This document shows positions 16,582 to 25,099 of a stretch of DNA of 64,000 bases, in pieces. The stretch is from NCBI RefSeq assembly GCF_014207235.1, contig NZ_JACHDA010000003.1, positions 620,001 through 684,000 of the forward strand, given 5' to 3'. Both the position numbers and the translations under genes were made by a program. Under the pieces are notes generated by a model that saw nothing but the letters and a program-made list of their open reading frames with translations, was not told the origin of the DNA and did no database searches. Origin of the DNA: Sphingopyxis sp. JAI128. Its GTDB lineage: Bacteria > Pseudomonadota > Alphaproteobacteria > Sphingomonadales > Sphingomonadaceae. Numbering within the stretch: the stretch's first letter is position 1; every line of letters begins with the position of its first letter.

Positions 16582-17390
16582 GCATGTCCTACGCAGAGGT
16601 GATCGGCGATCCGATCGCGCAGTCGAAATCGCCGCTGATCCATGGCTTCTGGCTCGAAGCGCTCGGCCTTTCCGGCGATTACCGCCGCGCGCATGTGAAG
16701 CCCGACGACCTCGCGGCTTATATATCCGACCGCCGGGTCGATCCCGACTGGCGCGGCTGCAACGTCACCATGCCGCACAAGGGCGCGGTGATGGATCTGG
16801 TCGACGACCCCGGCGATATCCGCGGCACGATCGGCGCGATGAACACCGTTGTCCGCCAGCCCGACGGCGCATTGATCGGCACCAATACCGATGCCGCGGG
16901 CTTTTATGCGCCGCTCGCCGAACTCGATCTCGAGGGGGTGCCCGTCGCGCTCGTCGGCGCCGGCGGCGCGGCCCGTGCGGTGCTGTTCGCGCTTGCGCGG
17001 GCGAATGTGGGCAAGGTGACGATCCTGGGCCGCTCGCCGTTGAAAGCGATGGGCCTGCTCGCGACCTTCGGGCTCAAAGGCGACGTTGTGGCGCTCGATG
17101 CCCAGCTTCCGCCGGTCTCCCTGCTGGTCAATGCCAGCAGCCTCGGGATGAAGGGCCAGCCGCCGCTCGATCTCGACCTCGCGCCATTGCCCGACGACGC
17201 GATCGTCTACGACCTTGTCTATTCGCCGCTGCAAACGGGCCTGCTCAAAGCCGCCGAAGCACGCGGGCTCGACACGGTCGACGGGCTCGACATGCTGATC
17301 GGCCAGGCCGCGCTTGCCTTCGAGCTTTTCTTCGGCGCCGCGCCCCCCGAGGGCCGCGACGAGGAACTGCGCGCGCTCCTGACCGCATGA
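16578..17390 (+). CDS. aroE: Shikimate dehydrogenase AroE
   Basis: 270 residues. GDPIAQSKSPLIHGFWLEALG binds shikimate, the catalytic Lys is in GCNVTMPHKGAVM, and the NADP fold has LVGAGGAARAV. It reduces 3-dehydroshikimate in aromatic amino acid synthesis. The ATG overlapping the maf stop (ATGA) is chosen; an earlier open frame lies entirely within maf. Confidence 0.95.
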   Translation: MSMSYAEVIGDPIAQSKSPLIHGFWLEALGLSGDYRRAHVKPDDLAAYISDRRVDPDWRGCNVTMPHKGAVMDLVDDPGDIRGTIGAMNTVVRQPDGALIGTNTDAAGFYAPLAELDLEGVPVALVGAGGAARAVLFALARANVGKVTILGRSPLKAMGLLATFGLKGDVVALDAQLPPVSLLVNASSLGMKGQPPLDLDLAPLPDDAIVYDLVYSPLQTGLLKAAEARGLDTVDGLDMLIGQAALAFELFFGAAPPEGRDEELRALLTA

Positions 17391-18010
17391 CCCATTATCC
17401 GCGCCCCGGCCTGCGGCTGCGCCGACCGTTCATCCTCGGCCTCACCGGATCGATCGGCATGGGCAAATCGACCGCCGCTGCGATGTTCGAGCGCGAGGGT
17501 GTCCCCGTGTTCGACGCCGATGCCGAGGTCCACCGGCTGCAAGGCCCCGGCGGCGCGCTCGTCGCCGCGATCGAGGCGCGCTTTCCGGGGACGACCGGGC
17601 CGGACGGCGTCGATCGGCAAAAGCTGGGCGCGCGCGTGATCGGCAACGGCCATGAACTCGGCGCGCTCGAAGCGATCGTCCATCCGGCGGTTGCCAAGGC
17701 GCAGAAACGCTTTCTCGCTCGTCACCGCGCGCGCGACGTCGTCGTGCTCGACGTCCCTCTGCTTTTCGAAAAGGGCGGCTGGCGCAAGGTCGGCGCGATC
17801 GCCGTCGTGTCGGCCCCCGCGTGGATGCAGCGCAAACGGGTGATGCGGCGCCCCGGCATGACGATGGCGAAATTGAAGGCCATCCGCCGCCTGCAGCTTC
17901 CCGACCGGGTCAAGCGATCGCGCGCCGATTTCATCATCGAAACGGGCCGCCCCAAAAGCGAGACACGCCGCCAAATTCGTTTCATCACCTCTTGTTTCCA
18001 CGCCCGATAG
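17387..18010 (+). CDS. coaE: Dephospho-CoA kinase CoaE
   Basis: 207 residues. P-loop LTGSIGMGKSTAAAMF, VPVFDADAEVHRL, HPAVAKAQ and VLDVPLLFEKGGW are the family signature; the LID region has RVMRRPGMTMAKL. It performs the last step of coenzyme A synthesis. It overlaps aroE by ATGA and closes the tightly packed ppsR-maf-aroE-coaE run. Confidence 0.95.
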   Translation: MTHYPRPGLRLRRPFILGLTGSIGMGKSTAAAMFEREGVPVFDADAEVHRLQGPGGALVAAIEARFPGTTGPDGVDRQKLGARVIGNGHELGALEAIVHPAVAKAQKRFLARHRARDVVVLDVPLLFEKGGWRKVGAIAVVSAPAWMQRKRVMRRPGMTMAKLKAIRRLQLPDRVKRSRADFIIETGRPKSETRRQIRFITSCFHAR

Positions 18011-18029
18011 GGTCCAGATTATCCCTTCG

Positions 18030-18728
18030 ATGCGCGAGATTATTTTCGATACCGAAACCACGGGTTTCGATCCCAGGAACGGGGACAGGCTGGTCGAAAT
18101 CGGATGTGTCGAGCTGATCGACCGTCGTGAAACCGGCGTTACCTTTCACGCCTATTTCAACCCCGAACGCGATATGCCCGCCGCTGCCGAAGCCGTGCAC
18201 GGGCTGTCGATCCAGTTCCTCTCGGACAAGCCGTTGTTCGCGACTCGCGTCGACGAACTGCTCGAATTTCTGGGCGATGCGCCGCTCGTCGCGCACAATG
18301 CGGCGTTCGATTTCGGCTTCGTCAATGCCGAACTGGCGCGCGCCGGGCGCGCCGCGCTCGACATGGCGCGCATGTGCTGCACCGTGCAGATGGCGCGCAA
18401 GCTGCATCCCGGCGCAAAGCACAGCCTCGACGCGCTCTGCACGCGCTACGGCATCGACCGCAGCCACCGCGTCAAACATGGCGCGCTGCTCGATGCCGAA
18501 TTGCTCGCGCATCTCTATATCGAAATGACCGGGGGGCGGCAGATCGGGCTCGGTCTCGCCGCCTCGACCGCGAGCATGGCCGCGTCGGTGGCGGCGACGC
18601 CTGCGCCGTCCCGCCCGGACCGTCCTTTTCGCGAACCCCGTCCCCATATGGCGTCGGCCGCCGAGCTGGCGCGCCATGCCGAATTTGTCGCGGGGCTGAA
18701 CCAGCCGCTGTGGCTCGATACGGTGTGA
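18030..18728 (+). CDS. dnaQ: DNA polymerase III epsilon subunit (3'-5' exonuclease)
   Basis: 232 residues. DEDDh exonuclease motifs: IIFDTETTGFDP (Exo I), LVAHNAAFDFGFV (Exo II) and SHRVKHGALLDAELLA (Exo III with His). The C-terminal tail after about residue 180 is the flexible part that binds the polymerase alpha subunit. It provides proofreading. The gene lies 19 bases after coaE; its ribosome-binding site is weak. Confidence 0.95.
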   Translation: MREIIFDTETTGFDPRNGDRLVEIGCVELIDRRETGVTFHAYFNPERDMPAAAEAVHGLSIQFLSDKPLFATRVDELLEFLGDAPLVAHNAAFDFGFVNAELARAGRAALDMARMCCTVQMARKLHPGAKHSLDALCTRYGIDRSHRVKHGALLDAELLAHLYIEMTGGRQIGLGLAASTASMAASVAATPAPSRPDRPFREPRPHMASAAELARHAEFVAGLNQPLWLDTV

Positions 18729-18774
18729 TGACGCTCCCTTAAGTCATCGCGCCGGCCAAGTAAGGAGAAGAAAA

Positions 18775-19350
18775 ATGGAAATCCGCGTCTCTGGCCACCA
18801 GATCGAAACCGGCGAAGCGCTGCAGGCGCATGTGTCGGACCGGATGAACGCGATTGCCGACAAATATTTCTCGCGCGCGATCGGCGCGCACGCCACCTTT
18901 GGAAAGGGACCGCACGACAGTTTCCAGTGCGACATTGTCGCGCATGTGATGCAGGGCCTGGTGCTGAAAGGGCACGGCCAGGCACAGGATGCGCATGTCG
19001 CCTTCGAGGGCGCGGCCGAACGCATCGAAAAGCAGCTCAGGCGCTATATGCGGCGATTGAAGGATCGCAACAACGGTCCGGCGGAACCCTCGCCGACGAT
19101 CGACGAGATCGAGGATAACGCCAGCTACACCGTTTTCGATGGCGGCGCCGACGAAGAGGATGCGGGCGATGCGCCCGCGATCATCGCCGAAACGCGCGTC
19201 GATATCCCGAGCAGCAGCGTATCGGATGCGGTGATGATGCTCGACCTTCGCAACACCAACGCGCTGCTTTTCGTCAACAGCAAGACCGGCGCGCATAATA
19301 TGGTCTACCGCCGCGACGATGGGACGATCGGCTGGGTCGAACCACGATAG
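18775..19350 (+). CDS. hpf: Ribosome hibernation-promoting factor, long form
   Basis: 191 residues. N-terminal S30AE domain (MEIRVSGHQIETGEALQAHV...ERIEKQLRRYMRRLKD), a variable linker, and the C-terminal dimerisation domain of long HPF (SDAVMMLDLRNTNALLFVNS...VYRRDDGTIGWVEPR). Long HPF inactivates ribosomes as 100S dimers in stationary phase. AAGGAGAAGAAAA precedes the ATG. Followed by ptsN, a pairing common in proteobacteria. Confidence 0.94.
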   Translation: MEIRVSGHQIETGEALQAHVSDRMNAIADKYFSRAIGAHATFGKGPHDSFQCDIVAHVMQGLVLKGHGQAQDAHVAFEGAAERIEKQLRRYMRRLKDRNNGPAEPSPTIDEIEDNASYTVFDGGADEEDAGDAPAIIAETRVDIPSSSVSDAVMMLDLRNTNALLFVNSKTGAHNMVYRRDDGTIGWVEPR

Positions 19351-19499
19351 GGCTGGATTTTCTTTGCCATCCGGACTAATGGCCGCGCCCAACGATGCCC
19401 GAAGCCGGGATGGCCGGGGGCCTGCCACGACAGATCCGCGATCGCTTGCCAGCCAAGTTCCTGGCGGCGGCCGGCGTTATACAAGATTTGACCAGAGCA

Positions 19500-19964
19500 A
19501 TGAATCTTTCTTCCCTTCTCTATCCGGCGACCGTGCGCGCGCACGTCCAGCTCGATTCGAAAAAGGCGCTTTTCCCCTTCGTTGGCGACCTCGCCAGCCG
19601 GTCTCTCGGTCTCGACGCCGGCGAAGTCAGCGAGGCGCTGCTCGAACGCGAACGCCTCGGCTCGACCGGATTCGGCCGCGGGATCGCGCTGCCGCACGCC
19701 AAGATGGCCGACCTCGGTGGGGTGCGCGGCCTGTTCCTGCAACTGGCAAGGCCGATCGACTTCAACGCCGTCGACGGCCTGCCGGTCGACCTGCTCTTCA
19801 TCCTGCTCTCGCCGCTCGATGCCGGCGCCGACCATCTGAAGGCGCTTGCGGGCGTGTCGCGAATGCTCCGCAACGAGGCGATCGCCGACCGGCTGCGCGG
19901 CGCAAAGAGCGACGAGGCGCTCTATGCGCTGCTCGCCGACAGCGAAACGCGCGACGCGGCCTGA
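19500..19964 (+). CDS. ptsN: PTS IIA-like nitrogen regulatory protein PtsN
   Basis: 154 residues from the ATG at 19500 (MNLSSLLYPATVRAHVQLDS). The phosphoaccepting His is in GFGRGIALPHAKM, followed by LFLQLARPIDFNAVDGLPVD and a C-terminal SRMLRNEAIADRLR helix. It is the terminal phosphocarrier of the nitrogen PTS and typically regulates potassium transport and stress responses. An open frame upstream to 19395 has no ribosome-binding site and is not used. Confidence 0.92.
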   Translation: MNLSSLLYPATVRAHVQLDSKKALFPFVGDLASRSLGLDAGEVSEALLERERLGSTGFGRGIALPHAKMADLGGVRGLFLQLARPIDFNAVDGLPVDLLFILLSPLDAGADHLKALAGVSRMLRNEAIADRLRGAKSDEALYALLADSETRDAA

Positions 19965-19986
19965 CAAGGCGGCGCGCTCAAGCTGA

Positions 19987-20123
19987 ATCCTCCCTGCGCC
20001 GCAGGCATGGGGAGGGGGACCGTTCGCGACACAAATGGTGGAGGGGCTGCAACGTCGCGTCATTGCCCCTCCGTCAGCGGATTCGCCGCTGCCACCTCCC
20101 CATCGCTGCGCGGCCGGGAGGAT
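19987..20123 (+). repeat. Dispersed palindromic repeat, copy B
   Basis: Starts ATCCTCCCTGCG, ends GGGAGGAT. Contains GGGGGACCGTTCGCG...GGTGGAGGGGC and GCCCCTCCGTCAGCG...CACCTCCCCATCG. Its right end supplies the GGGAGG just before the DUF1491 start codon. Confidence 0.88.
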
Positions 20124-20130
20124 CATGGTG

Positions 20131-20466
20131 ATGCGGTTCAAGAGCCGTTTTCTCGTCGACCTGCTCCTCCGCCGTACGGAAGCGGCCGGCGGCTTTGCCG
20201 CCATACTCGCCAAAGGCGACGACACCTCCGGAACCATCCTCGTCCAGTGCAGCGACCGCGGCGAGCCCGGCCCGCTGCTCGAGCGGCGCTTTGGCCCCGA
20301 TGGCGAATATATCTGGGAAGATGTCGGACCAGGCGAGGCCAAAGATGATGAATCGTGGAAAAACTATCAGGAGCGGCGACGAAACGCCGATCCCGACCTG
20401 TGGATCGTCGAACTGGATATCGCAGATGCGCCACGACTCGTCGCGGAGTGGGCCGCGTTAACTTGA
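20131..20466 (+). CDS. DUF1491 family protein
   Basis: 111 residues, function unknown, conserved in alphaproteobacteria. MRFKSRFLVDLLLRRTEAAG begins the family domain; LVQCSDRGEPGPLLERRFGP and the terminal DPDLWIVELDIADAPRLVAE follow. Three in-frame starts lie close together (ATG 20125, GTG 20128, ATG 20131). The last is preferred because GGGAGG (20116-20121) is nine bases upstream. This ribosome-binding site is the end of repeat copy B. Confidence 0.82.
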   Translation: MRFKSRFLVDLLLRRTEAAGGFAAILAKGDDTSGTILVQCSDRGEPGPLLERRFGPDGEYIWEDVGPGEAKDDESWKNYQERRRNADPDLWIVELDIADAPRLVAEWAALT

Positions 20467-20661
20467 CTCTGTTGCGGCGCACAATAACTGGCGCTGCTTC
20501 GATAACGCGTAGGTCGATCCGCGGGTTCCCTGCCCTTTGCAGGACCCGGAAAAACGGATTGGACACGCAGTCGGACGATGACCGCAGGCGGCGATACCGG
20601 ACCATAGTCCCCCGCCTGTTTTGAGAGATTCGGTTCATCGGCCGCACGTTTGACGGACACT

Positions 20662-21324
20662 ATGAGTCGCATTCTGAATGGTGCCGGTATGGCCGCCGTC
20701 GGCATGACTGCCGCCGCCATGCTGCTGTTGGCTGAACCCGGCTTTGCAAGCGATCTTGCCGCCGATGCCAATATTCCCGCGATCCTTCTGCCGGACGCCG
20801 CTGCGCCTGCAGTCGAAAAGGCGGACCTTCCGACCGAAATCGAAACGCCGGTCGAAGACAATAATATCGTCGAGAACGAAACCGCTCCCGTGCCGACCCC
20901 GGCACCGGTGACCGCCGCATCGCTCGCCGAACTCGTCGCCGCGACGCCGAAACCGGGCGAAATCGATCCCGAACTGCGCTGCCTTGCCGGCGCGGTCTAT
21001 TTCGAATCGCGCGGCGAATCGCTGCCGGGTCAGCTCGCCGTCGCGCATGTCGTGATCAACCGCGCCCAGTCGGGCCGTTTTCCCAAGAGCCTTTGCGGCG
21101 TTGTCCATCAGAAAAGCCAGTTCAGTTTCGTGCGCGGCGGAAAGATGCCGGCGATCCGGAACGGAGCGCAGTGGAACAATGCCGTCGCCATCGCGCAGAT
21201 CGCGCGCGACGGCACATGGAAGAATCACGCCCCGGGCGCGCTTTTCTTCCACGCCCGCTATGTTTCGCCAGGCTGGCGCAAGACGCGTATCGCGCAGATC
21301 GACAATCATATCTTCTATCGTTGA
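20662..21324 (+). CDS. Secreted cell wall hydrolase (SleB-like)
   Basis: 220 residues. N-terminal signal segment (residues 1-29, ending GFAS), then a Pro/Glu-rich linker, then the hydrolase domain from about residue 106: LRCLAGAVYFESRGESLPGQLAVAHVVINRAQSG contains the Glu of the lytic domain. Further on are LCGVVHQKSQFSFVRGG and ALFFHARYVSPGW. Such proteins cut peptidoglycan glycan strands. The ATG at 20662 is preferred over a TTG at 20650. An imperfect hairpin lies upstream around 20520-20552. Confidence 0.88.
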   Translation: MSRILNGAGMAAVGMTAAAMLLLAEPGFASDLAADANIPAILLPDAAAPAVEKADLPTEIETPVEDNNIVENETAPVPTPAPVTAASLAELVAATPKPGEIDPELRCLAGAVYFESRGESLPGQLAVAHVVINRAQSGRFPKSLCGVVHQKSQFSFVRGGKMPAIRNGAQWNNAVAIAQIARDGTWKNHAPGALFFHARYVSPGWRKTRIAQIDNHIFYR

Positions 21325-21330
21325 TCTTTG

Positions 21331-21361
21331 ATCTTCCCCGTGCCGCAGGCATGGGGAGGAT
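21331..21361 (+). terminator. Hairpin after the cell wall hydrolase gene (half repeat)
   Basis: TCCCCGTGCC and GGCATGGGGA form a 10-bp stem with a 3-base loop just after the stop codon. The sequence is one arm of the dispersed repeat family. There is no T-run, so termination activity is uncertain. Confidence 0.5.
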
Positions 21362-21415
21362 TCTCAATCCATCCCGTTCATTGCCAAGCCAGAATTGCTG
21401 GCGCATGATGCGCGG

Positions 21416-22045
21416 ATGACGCGTCCTCTTTCCGCCGCCCTGCTCGCTGCAGCGGTCTTCGCCCTGGCTGGTTGCGCAACGGCGGTTCCGCCGGTCGAAG
21501 TCACCCGTTTCCACACCAACGCGGTCGCCGGTTGGGCGCCGGGCACGCGCTACGCGATCGCGACCGCGCCGCTTGACGGCCCGGTCACGGGGGCGCCGGG
21601 CACGGCGATGCCCTCGCTCGAATGGAACAGCTATCGCACTGCGGTCGACCAGCAGCTCCAGCGGCAGGGGCTCGTCCCGGCCGGATCGGGCGAACGGGCG
21701 CCGCTCCTCGTCCGCATATCGTTCGACCGCGCCGAACAACTGCCCGAGGGGCGCCGCTCGCCGGTGTCGGTAGGTGTCGGTGGATCGACGGGCAGCTATG
21801 GCTCGGGCGTCGGGCTCGGTATCGGCATCAACCTCGGCGGCGGTCCGAAACGGATGGCCGATTTGCAGCTTTCGGTACGGATCGACGACGCCGCCAGCGG
21901 GCAGGCCCTGTGGGAAGGCCGCGCCTTGACCGCGGTACCGGTGAAGGCGCCCGCAAACCAGCCCAGCCTCGCCGCAGCAAAATTGGCCGAAGCTTTATTC
22001 AAGGACTTCCCCGGCGAATCGGGACGCACTATCAGCGTCCCATGA
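21416..22045 (+). CDS. DUF4136 family lipoprotein
   Basis: 209 residues. The lipobox LAGC closes a short signal peptide (Cys at residue 20). The DUF4136-like body includes [29 protein letters not shown] and [10 protein letters not shown]. It also has a Gly-rich strand ([20 protein letters not shown]), followed by a C-terminal [17 protein letters not shown]. Probably anchored in the outer membrane; function unknown. It overlaps the M14 peptidase gene by ATGA, so the two are translationally coupled. Confidence 0.85.
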   Translation: MTRPLSAALLAAAVFALAGCATAVPPVEVTRFHTNAVAGWAPGTRYAIATAPLDGPVTGAPGTAMPSLEWNSYRTAVDQQLQRQGLVPAGSGERAPLLVRISFDRAEQLPEGRRSPVSVGVGGSTGSYGSGVGLGIGINLGGGPKRMADLQLSVRIDDAASGQALWEGRALTAVPVKAPANQPSLAAAKLAEALFKDFPGESGRTISVP

Positions 22046-23151
22046 CCATCACCATCAACGCCGCTTTCGACAGCGGCAATATCGTCGTGGACGCCATCGA
22101 CGGCACGTCCGCCCGTCTGTCGATTCGCAAGGATCGCGAATCGGATTTTTTCCAATGGTTCCATTTCCGCGTCGCGTGCAACGTCGGCGACGCGCTCGAC
22201 CTTGCGATCGGCGGGCTTGCCGGATCGGCCTATCCCGACGGCTGGCCCGATTATGCGGCCTGCGCGAGCTATGATCGCGAAAACTGGTTCCGCCTCGACA
22301 CCGCCTATGATTCCGGCACGCTGACGATCCGGCACAATGCCGAAGGCCCGATTCTCTGGGTCGCCTATTTCGCGCCCTATTCGATGGAGCGCCATCACGA
22401 CCTTGTCGCCTCGGTCGCCGAGTGCGAGGGGGTCACCTATCGCTGCCTCGGCACCAGCCTCGAAGGCCAGCCGATCGACTGCCTCGAAATGGGAAGCGGC
22501 GACACGCAGGTCTGGCTCTATGCGCGCCAGCACCCGGGCGAGAGCATGGCCGAATGGTGGATCGAAGGCGCGCTCGAAAAGCTCGTCGACCCCGCCGACC
22601 CGCACGCGCGTTCGCTGCTGAAAAAATGCCGCTTCCATATCGTCCCCAACATGAATCCCGACGGCTCGCGGCGCGGCCATCTGCGCACCAATTTTGCCGG
22701 CGTGAACCTCAACCGCGAATGGGACAATCCGACTGCCGACCGCAGCCCCGAAGTGCTCGCGGTCCGCAATGCGATGGACGAAAGCGGCGTCGACTGGGCG
22801 ATGGACGTCCATGGCGACGAAGCGATCCCCGCGGTCTTCCTCGCGGGTTTCGAAGGCATTCCGTCGCTGAAGGCCGAGCAGGCCGAAAAATATAAAGCGT
22901 TCGAAACCGCGCTCGCGGCGAACACCCCCGATTTCCAGATCGACCTTGGTTACGAACAATCGGCACCGGGCAAGGCCAATCTGTCGATGTCGACGACGCA
23001 GCTTGCCGAGCGGTTCGGCGCCGTGACGATGACGCTCGAAATGCCGTTCAAGGATAATCGCGACCTGCCCGATCCTGAACGCGGCTGGTCGCCCGAACGC
23101 TCGAAACTGCTCGCGCACGCCTGCCTCGCGACGCTGGACCAGATGTTGTGA
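22042..23151 (+). CDS. M14 family zinc carboxypeptidase (cytosolic-carboxypeptidase-like)
   Basis: 369 residues without signal peptide. An N-terminal beta domain of about 125 residues ([16 protein letters not shown]...[13 protein letters not shown]) is typical of the cytosolic M14 subfamily. The zinc ligands are in [13 protein letters not shown] (near residue 164) and [34 protein letters not shown] binds substrate carboxylate, and the catalytic Glu is in [13 protein letters not shown]. It removes C-terminal residues from peptides or proteins; the target is unknown. It is the middle of a coupled three-gene run with a lipoprotein and a GNAT acetyltransferase. Confidence 0.9.
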   Translation: MTITINAAFDSGNIVVDAIDGTSARLSIRKDRESDFFQWFHFRVACNVGDALDLAIGGLAGSAYPDGWPDYAACASYDRENWFRLDTAYDSGTLTIRHNAEGPILWVAYFAPYSMERHHDLVASVAECEGVTYRCLGTSLEGQPIDCLEMGSGDTQVWLYARQHPGESMAEWWIEGALEKLVDPADPHARSLLKKCRFHIVPNMNPDGSRRGHLRTNFAGVNLNREWDNPTADRSPEVLAVRNAMDESGVDWAMDVHGDEAIPAVFLAGFEGIPSLKAEQAEKYKAFETALAANTPDFQIDLGYEQSAPGKANLSMSTTQLAERFGAVTMTLEMPFKDNRDLPDPERGWSPERSKLLAHACLATLDQML

Positions 23152-23624
23152 GCGAAGCGGGCCGCGGCTGGCGGATCGTCGAGGATGACCTGTCGGGCGG
23201 CGCCATCCGGGCATTGCTCGAAGTGCATTTTGCGGGAATGCTCGCTAACTCGCCCGCCGAAAGTTGTCACTTTCTCGATTTCGACGGGCTGCGCGCAGGC
23301 GATGTGACCTTCTGGTCGATCCACAAGGACGATGACCTCGCGGGCTGCGGCGCGCTCAAGATGCTGGACGCGCGGCACGGCGAGATCAAGTCGATGCGCA
23401 CTGCCGAGGCCTTCCTGCGGCAGGGGGTCGCGGCGCGCATGCTCGCCCATATCGTCGACGTCGCGCACGAACGGGGCCTCGATCGCCTCAGCCTCGAAAC
23501 CGGCTCGGGCCCCGCCTTCGAACCCGCGCTTGCACTATATGCGCGCCACGGCTTCGAGGAATGCGAACCCTTCGCGGACTATAGACCCGACCCGTTCAGC
23601 CGCTTCATGACGCGCGCGCTCTAG
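23148..23624 (+). CDS. GNAT family N-acetyltransferase
   Basis: 158 residues. Acetyl-CoA-binding motif A is [27 protein letters not shown], with the C-terminal [17 protein letters not shown]. The sequence resembles PhnO/YedL-like small acetyltransferases that act on amines; the substrate is unknown. It starts with GTG overlapping the peptidase stop as GTGA. Confidence 0.87.
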   Translation: MSEAGRGWRIVEDDLSGGAIRALLEVHFAGMLANSPAESCHFLDFDGLRAGDVTFWSIHKDDDLAGCGALKMLDARHGEIKSMRTAEAFLRQGVAARMLAHIVDVAHERGLDRLSLETGSGPAFEPALALYARHGFEECEPFADYRPDPFSRFMTRAL

Positions 23625-23630
23625 AAACGA

Positions 23631-23660
23631 AAACGGGGTCCGGAAAGGATGCCGGACCCC
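23631..23660 (-). terminator. Rho-independent terminator of hsp20
   Basis: A perfect 9-bp stem GGGGTCCGG/CCGGACCCC (23635-23643 with 23652-23660) with an 8-base loop. On the - strand it is followed by GTTTTCGTTT, as expected for hsp20. It also lies just behind the GNAT gene on the other strand. Confidence 0.85.
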
Positions 23661-23691
23661 GCTCACAGGAGGGCCTCGGACAAGATGCCCC

Positions 23692-24150
23692 TTATGCGGC
23701 CTTCTTGTCCTCGATTACCGGCGCTCTGCTGCTGCCGATCGCGATCTTGTGCGGTTTCATCGCCTCGGGCACTTCGCGCACCAGGTCGATGACGAGCAGC
23801 CCGTCGGCGAGGTCGGCACCGGCGACGCGTACGAAATCGGCGAGCTGGAAACGGCGTTCGAACGCACGCGTGGCGATGCCGCTATAGAGAAGCTGGCGTT
23901 CCTCGCCTTCGGCCGCCGGGGCTTTGCGGCCGCTGACGGTCAGCATGTTCTGCTGTGCGGTGACGTCGATCTCGTCGCTCTTGAAACCGGCGACCGCCAC
24001 GGTGATACGGAAATGGTCGTCGGCGACCTTTTCGATATCGAACGGTGGGTAGTTTTCGGCGCCCGAACCGCCGGTTTCGAGGAAATCGAACAGCCGGTCG
24101 AAGCCGACGGTCGAACGGCGATAGGGGGTCCAGTCGAAGCTGTTACGCAT
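23692..24150 (-). CDS. Small heat shock protein, Hsp20 family
   Basis: 152 residues. N-terminal arm MRNSFDWTPYRRSTVGFDRLFDFLE, then the alpha-crystallin domain: NYPPFDIEKVADDHFRITVA, GFKSDEIDVTAQQNMLTVSG, and LLYSGIATRAFERRFQLAD with the A-x-x-x-n-G-v-L-like end (ADLADGLLVIDLVREVP). This is the IbpA/HspA class common in alphaproteobacteria, an ATP-independent holdase. The 5' leader folds as a ROSE-type thermometer (24152-24188), and a CTTGAAA hexamer resembling an RpoH -35 box lies upstream. Confidence 0.93.
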   Translation of the reverse strand: MRNSFDWTPYRRSTVGFDRLFDFLETGGSGAENYPPFDIEKVADDHFRITVAVAGFKSDEIDVTAQQNMLTVSGRKAPAAEGEERQLLYSGIATRAFERRFQLADFVRVAGADLADGLLVIDLVREVPEAMKPHKIAIGSSRAPVIEDKKAA

Positions 24151-24151
24151 G

Positions 24152-24188
24152 GGTCATTCCTTCCTTTTTAAAGCGAAGCAAAGGGACC
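24152..24188 (-). promoter_or_regulatory. ROSE-like RNA thermometer in the hsp20 leader
   Basis: On the transcript, CCUUUGCUU (24184-24176) can pair with AAAGGAAGG (24167-24159), which is the ribosome-binding site. The UUGCU/AGGA pairing with one bulged G is the hallmark of ROSE elements. A further GGUC/GACC helix (24188-24185 with 24155-24152) closes the hairpin next to the AUG. A second, very GC-rich palindrome (GCGGCGCGCCGC) lies just upstream. Seen by manual pairing; no folding program was run. Confidence 0.78.
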
Positions 24189-24264
24189 GCGGCGGCGCGC
24201 CGCGATCGCCATCCGGCCCCGTACCGGCGACCGGACGATCCAAATCTGGTAACGGCCGAAACCA

Positions 24265-24271
24265 TTTCAAG
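24265..24271 (-). promoter_or_regulatory. Candidate heat-shock (RpoH) -35 element for hsp20
   Basis: CTTGAAA on the - strand, about 115 bases before the hsp20 start codon. The matching -10 is poor (CCAGATT at 15 bases), so this is only suggestive. Confidence 0.35.
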
Positions 24272-24339
24272 AGGGTGGTTGGCGTTCGGCGAAAAGCCGC
24301 GCTAAAGGGCGGCGCATCTCTCCAGTGCAAGGATCCGAC

Positions 24340-25026
24340 ATGCCCCAGCTCATCCTCATCCGTCACGGCCAGTCGCAGTGGAATCTCGAAAACCGCTTCA
24401 CCGGCTGGTGGGATGTCGACGTCACCGAAAAAGGTGCGGCCGAAGCCTGGGCCGCGGGCGAGTTGATGAAGGCAAAGGGCGTCGCGCCCGACGCCTGTTT
24501 CACCTCGGTGCAGACACGCGCGATCAAGACGCTCAACCTCGCGCTCGAGGCGATGGGCCGGCTGTGGCTGCCCGTGACGAAGGACTGGCGCCTCAACGAA
24601 CGCCATTATGGCGGGCTCACCGGGCTCGACAAGGCGGAGACCGCGGCGAAGCACGGCGACGAACAGGTAAAGATCTGGCGCCGCAGCTTCGACATCCCGC
24701 CGCCGCCGCTCGAAGCCGGCTCGGAATGGGACCTGTCGACCGACCCGCGCTACGCCGGCATCGCGATCCCCGCGGCCGAAAGCCTCAAGGACACGATCGC
24801 GCGCGTGCTCCCTTATTATGAAGCGGCGATCGTTCCCGAACTCGCTGCGGGCAAGACCGTGCTGATCTCGGCGCATGGCAACAGCCTGCGCGCGCTCGTC
24901 AAGCATCTTTCGGGCATTTCGGACGCCGACATCACCGGGCTCGAAATCCCGACCGGCCAGCCGATCGTCTACGATCTCGCCGACGATCTCGTCGCGCGCG
25001 AACGCTATTATCTCAGCGAGCGCTGA
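24340..25026 (+). CDS. gpmA: 2,3-bisphosphoglycerate-dependent phosphoglycerate mutase
   Basis: 228 residues. Phosphohistidine motif LILIRHGQSQWN, then NRFTGWWDVDVTEKG, RLNERHYGGLTGLDK and SAHGNSLRALVKHLSG with the second His. It interconverts 3- and 2-phosphoglycerate. The ATG at 24340 has AGGA seven bases upstream; the earlier in-frame start is not needed. A TTGGCG-N18-TAAAGG promoter-like pair lies at 24280-24309. Confidence 0.95.
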   Translation: MPQLILIRHGQSQWNLENRFTGWWDVDVTEKGAAEAWAAGELMKAKGVAPDACFTSVQTRAIKTLNLALEAMGRLWLPVTKDWRLNERHYGGLTGLDKAETAAKHGDEQVKIWRRSFDIPPPPLEAGSEWDLSTDPRYAGIAIPAAESLKDTIARVLPYYEAAIVPELAAGKTVLISAHGNSLRALVKHLSGISDADITGLEIPTGQPIVYDLADDLVARERYYLSER

Positions 25027-25099
25027 CGGCCCGAACCATAGCGTCTTGCGCCGCCGCATATTTTCTACATGATGTCGGGAAATTGCCGGGGGGATCGAA

